This document shows, in pieces, positions 61,116 through 64,000 of a stretch of 64,000 nucleotides of DNA (its first letter is position 1; each line of letters begins with the position of its first letter). The DNA comes from Ramlibacter sp. (GTDB lineage Bacteria > Pseudomonadota > Gammaproteobacteria > Burkholderiales > Burkholderiaceae_C): NCBI GenBank assembly GCA_030695945.1, contig JAUYOG010000019.1:62001-126000 (forward strand). Reading direction: 5' to 3'. A program made the translations under genes and the position numbers. Under the pieces are notes generated by a model. The model was not told the DNA's origin and made no database searches. It worked only from the letters and a program-made list of their open reading frames with translations.

Positions 61116-61812
61116 ACTGCAACACCTGACGGTCGCGTACAGCGAGGCGCGCGCCGTCTGGGACGTTTCCCTGCAGGTTGCCAAGGGCGAGCTGCTCTGC
61201 GTGGTGGGGCCCAACGGCGCGGGCAAGACCACGCTGGTCAACACCGTGGCGGGCATCCTGAAGCCCATGGCCGGCCGCATCATGATGGACGGGCAGGACA
61301 TCTCGCTGCTCGCGCCGCACAAGTTCTGCGAAGCCGGTATCGCGCTGGTGCCCGAGGGGCGGCGCCTGTTCACGGGCATGACGGTGGCCGAGAACCTGGA
61401 CATCGGCAGCTACCTGCCCGCCGCGAGGGCGCGGCGGCGCGAGACGCTGGACGAGGTGCTGGCGCTCTTTCCGGCGCTGAAGGCCAAGCTGCCGGCCCCG
61501 GCCGGCGAACTGTCGGGCGGCCAGCAGCAGATGGTGGCGATCGGTCGCGCCCTGATGGCGCGGCCGCGCCTGCTGCTGCTGGACGAGCCCTCGCTCGGCC
61601 TGTCGCCCCTGGTGGTCGTGGACATGTTCAACGCCATCCGGAAGGTCAGCGCGAGCGGCATCACCATCGTGCTGGTCGAGCAGAACGTCTCCATGGCGCT
61701 GCGCGTGTCGCACCGCGCCTGCGTGCTGGAGCTGGGACGCATCGTCGCCGAAGGCTCGCCGGATGAACTGATGAAACGGCCCGAGATCCGGCAGGCATAC
61801 CTGGGTGTTTGA
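61108..61812 (+). CDS. LivF-type ABC transporter ATP-binding protein
   Basis: A 234-aa ATPase. VVGPNGAGKTTLVN (Walker A), LSGGQQQMVAIGRAL (signature) and LLLLDEPSLGLSP (Walker B) are intact. ATG 61108 lies inside the end of the LivM-LivG gene (8-nt overlap). It completes the transporter. Confidence 0.95.
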   Translation: MLELQHLTVAYSEARAVWDVSLQVAKGELLCVVGPNGAGKTTLVNTVAGILKPMAGRIMMDGQDISLLAPHKFCEAGIALVPEGRRLFTGMTVAENLDIGSYLPAARARRRETLDEVLALFPALKAKLPAPAGELSGGQQQMVAIGRALMARPRLLLLDEPSLGLSPLVVVDMFNAIRKVSASGITIVLVEQNVSMALRVSHRACVLELGRIVAEGSPDELMKRPEIRQAYLGV

Positions 61813-61841
61813 GTCATCGACATAGCCGAAAGGAAGAGACC

Positions 61842-62870
61842 ATGCTGTTTCCCACCACGATCGTCGGCAGCTACCCGCAGCCGGACTGGCTGATCGACCG
61901 CGCGAAACTCGCCGGGCGCTTTCCGCCACGCGTGCGCGCGCTCGAACTCTGGCGGCTTTCTGAGCCCTGGCTCTCGCAGGCGCAGGACGACGCGACCCTG
62001 CTGGCCATCCGCTTCCAGGAGGATGCGGGCCTGGACATCGTGAGCGACGGCGAAATCCGCCGCGAGAGCTACTCGAACCGCTTCGCTACCGCGCTCGAAG
62101 GCGTGGACCTGGACAACCCGGGCTCGGCGCTCGACCGCTCGGGCCATCCCAACCCCGTGCCCCGCATCGTCGGCAGGATCCGGCGCAGGCACGCCGTGGA
62201 GGTGGAGGACCTGAAGTTCCTCAAGCGCCACACCAAGCGGATGACGAAGATCACCGTTCCGGGGCCGTTCACGATGCTGCAGCAGGCGCAGAATGACCAC
62301 TACCGGAGCGAGGAAGATGCGGCGATGGACTATGCGGCCGCGGTGAACGAGGAGATCAAGGACCTGTTCGCGGCCGGCGCGGACGTGGTCCAGATCGACG
62401 AGCCCTACATGCAGGCGCGGCCCGAGAAGGCAAGGCAGTACGGGCTGGCCGCGCTCAACCGGGCGCTCGACGGCGTGCAGGGCACGACCTGCGTGCACAT
62501 CTGCTTCGGCTATGCGGCCATCATCCATACGCGGCCGAGCGGCTACTCGTTCCTGCCGGAGCTTGCGGGTTGCCGCTGCAGGCAGGTCTCCATCGAGACG
62601 GCGCAGTCGCATCTGGACACCAGCGTGCTCACGCAGCTGGAAGGCAAGCAGATCCTCGTCGGCTGCATCGACTTGTCGGACATGAACGTGGAAACGCCGG
62701 AGGACATCGCCGATCGCGTGCGGCGCGCCCTGAAGCATGTGAAGCCCGAGCAGGTCGTGCTGGCCCCGGACTGCGGCATGAAGTACCTGCCGCGAGAGGT
62801 GGCGCAGGGCAAGCTCGAGAGCATGGTGGAGGCGGCGCGGATGCTGCGGCGCGAGCACGGCGCGCAGTAA
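61842..62870 (+). CDS. MetE-like cobalamin-independent methionine synthase family protein
   Basis: A 342-aa protein equal to the C-terminal catalytic half of MetE. Zinc ligands are visible in HICFGYA (His-x-Cys), VSIETAQ (Glu) and LAPDCGMKYLP (Cys). The MetE N-terminal folate-binding half is absent, so a methyl or alkyl transfer other than normal methionine synthesis is likely. AAGGAAG lies before ATG 61842; the frame also opens at 61809. Last gene of the catabolic operon. A GC hairpin at 62880-62905 follows, without a U-run. Confidence 0.88.
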   Translation: MLFPTTIVGSYPQPDWLIDRAKLAGRFPPRVRALELWRLSEPWLSQAQDDATLLAIRFQEDAGLDIVSDGEIRRESYSNRFATALEGVDLDNPGSALDRSGHPNPVPRIVGRIRRRHAVEVEDLKFLKRHTKRMTKITVPGPFTMLQQAQNDHYRSEEDAAMDYAAAVNEEIKDLFAAGADVVQIDEPYMQARPEKARQYGLAALNRALDGVQGTTCVHICFGYAAIIHTRPSGYSFLPELAGCRCRQVSIETAQSHLDTSVLTQLEGKQILVGCIDLSDMNVETPEDIADRVRRALKHVKPEQVVLAPDCGMKYLPREVAQGKLESMVEAARMLRREHGAQ

Positions 62871-63012
62871 GCCGCGACCCGCCGCCGGGGATGCTGCGGG
62901 CGGCGCTTGTCACTTCGGCTTTTCCTGAGATACATGAAGGGATACTCTGCTTTTTTCTTCGGTCTGCCGCGGTTACCCTCGCTACCTTGAACAGTCCTAA
63001 CCAGGAGACCCC

Positions 63013-63987
63013 ATGAGAAAAGCACTCGCCCTTTTTGCCGTTGCGCTCGCGCTCGGCATATCCACGGTGGCAGTCGACGCGCAGGCCAAGCGGCTGGGCG
63101 GCGGCAAGTCGGGCGGCATGCAGCGCCAAGCCACCACGGCGCCCGCGAACCCTCCAGCCGGTACTGGCAATGCGCAAGGTGCACCGGGACAGGCTGCACC
63201 CGTCGCGGGTTCCACCGCCGCCGGGGCCGCTGGGGCGGCAGCCGCAGCGCCCAAGCGCAGCTGGATGGGTCCCATCGCCGGCCTGGCTGCGGGGCTCGGC
63301 CTCGCCGCCCTGGCCTCGCACTTCGGATTTGGCGAAGCCCTCGCCAACATGATGATGATCGGCCTGCTCGTGATGGGCGTGCTGCTGGTCGTCGGCATGG
63401 TGATGCGCAAGCGCGCTGCCAGCCAGGGAGGAACCCTTGCTGGTGCAGGTGGAGCTCCGGCCCAGCCGTTCCAACGTGCACCGGTGCAGGATGTCTATCG
63501 CAGCGCTGCAAATGCGCCGCAAGGCGGCTCGCTGATCGGATCGCGTATCGGCGGCGGCATCGGCGGCCTGGCCGCGGCCACGCAGTCCGGCGCGATCCCG
63601 TCCGACTTCGACGCGGTGGCCTTCGCGGGCAACGCCAAGACCCAGTTTCTCGCCCTGCAAGCCGCCAACGATGCGCGTGACCTCGGCCGCCTTCGGGACT
63701 TCCTCACGCCCGAGATGTTCGACATCGTGCGCGCCGAAATTGCCGAGCGTGGCGACGCGCCGCAGCGCACCGAGGTGTTCGGCCTGGAAGCGCAGGTGCT
63801 GGCCGTGGCGGAGGAGGACAGCCGCTATGTGGCAAGCGTGCGCTTTACCGGCAGCGTGCGCGACCAGCATGGCGCGGTGCCGGAGGACCTCGACGAGATC
63901 TGGCACCTGACGAAGCCGCGCACCGGCCTGGGTGGCTGGGTGATCGCGGGCATCCAGCAGCGCGACGAGGGCCAACACCCGGTTTGA
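63013..63987 (+). CDS. Tim44-like domain membrane protein
   Basis: A 324-aa protein. A signal-like helix (1-23), an Ala/Gly/Pro/Gln-rich region (25-80), and two hydrophobic segments (about 85-100 and 110-130) precede a Tim44-like domain (about 175-320; FLALQAANDARDLGRLRDFLTPEMF). It should sit in the inner membrane; its role in bacteria is unclear. CAGGAGA 6 bases before ATG 63013 sets the start. It is separated by 142 bases from the catabolic operon and likely has its own promoter. Confidence 0.9.
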   Translation: MRKALALFAVALALGISTVAVDAQAKRLGGGKSGGMQRQATTAPANPPAGTGNAQGAPGQAAPVAGSTAAGAAGAAAAAPKRSWMGPIAGLAAGLGLAALASHFGFGEALANMMMIGLLVMGVLLVVGMVMRKRAASQGGTLAGAGGAPAQPFQRAPVQDVYRSAANAPQGGSLIGSRIGGGIGGLAAATQSGAIPSDFDAVAFAGNAKTQFLALQAANDARDLGRLRDFLTPEMFDIVRAEIAERGDAPQRTEVFGLEAQVLAVAEEDSRYVASVRFTGSVRDQHGAVPEDLDEIWHLTKPRTGLGGWVIAGIQQRDEGQHPV

Positions 63988-64000
63988 TGATTCCTTGGGT

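Noticed and set aside
62880..62905. Hairpin CGCCGCC / GGCGGCG after the MetE-like gene as terminator
   Set aside because: The loop is 12 bases and no U-run follows, so it is not distinguished from random GC pairing.

Overview
The window is high-GC bacterial chromosome with Sec, Tat and lipopolysaccharide genes of Gram-negative type. Gene order and families (Pcm-like, rhodanese, TolC, WaaA, WaaC, phosphomannomutase; EpsA/B/E/F/G/L exopolysaccharide genes; LivHMGF-type transporter with a fused permease/ATPase) point to Burkholderiales, most likely Comamonadaceae near Ramlibacter or Variovorax. The genus is an inference. I saw no rRNA, tRNA, CRISPR array, transposase or prophage.

Layout: 0-6 kb, envelope genes (Pcm C-terminus, rhodanese, TolC, then on the minus strand phosphomannomutase/waaC/waaA). 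A 458-bp repeat-rich gap separates tolC and waaA. 6-12.3 kb, DNA repair (Ada-AraC-AlkA fusion, Ogt), an EamA exporter, a possible MmcB-like nuclease, and a minus-strand array of tiny Pro/Glu-rich proteins. 12.5-35.5 kb, an exopolysaccharide region of two convergent units. The plus unit encodes an O-acyltransferase, a small Ala-rich secreted protein, flippase, polymerase, three glycosyltransferases, a GMC oxidoreductase and an epimerase, mostly joined by 4-nt start/stop overlaps. The minus unit encodes EpsA regulator, EpsB initiating transferase, EpsL/E/F/G export and chain-length machinery, a WecG/TagA transferase and GalE. Two cellulase-type hydrolases (GH8, GH5) lie divergently beside it. 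A perfect FNR/ANR-type palindrome precedes a small secreted protein between the units.

35.8-51.5 kb is the most unusual part, an apparently uncharacterised hybrid NRPS/PKS cluster. The minus arm encodes a tandem alpha/beta hydrolase, a free carrier protein and an AcpS-type phosphopantetheinyl transferase. The plus arm encodes an acyl-CoA dehydrogenase, a tRNA-synthetase-like amino acid:carrier-protein ligase, a 1521-aa NRPS and a 2089-aa PKS. The NRPS begins with a formyltransferase and has a luciferase-like monooxygenase inserted in its adenylation domain, whose pocket reads as glycine. The PKS order is KS-AT-KR-DH-ACP-TE. I read this as formyl-glycine initiation with alpha-oxidation, one reduced and dehydrated ketide extension and thioesterase release, with a second amino acid offered on the free carrier protein.

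51.5-52.8 kb has a stand-alone receiver protein and small genes. 52.8-62.9 kb is a LysR-controlled catabolic operon: intradiol dioxygenase, citryl-CoA lyase-like enzyme, CoA transferase, flavin reductase, branched-chain-type ABC transporter and a MetE-like protein. A Tim44-like membrane protein closes the window.

Two cross-cutting signals are a 66-bp portable leader ORF with a strong Shine-Dalgarno that occurs twice (10449 and 54678), each coupled to the next gene, and a TCCTAC-centred motif in the same orientation upstream of several small genes.
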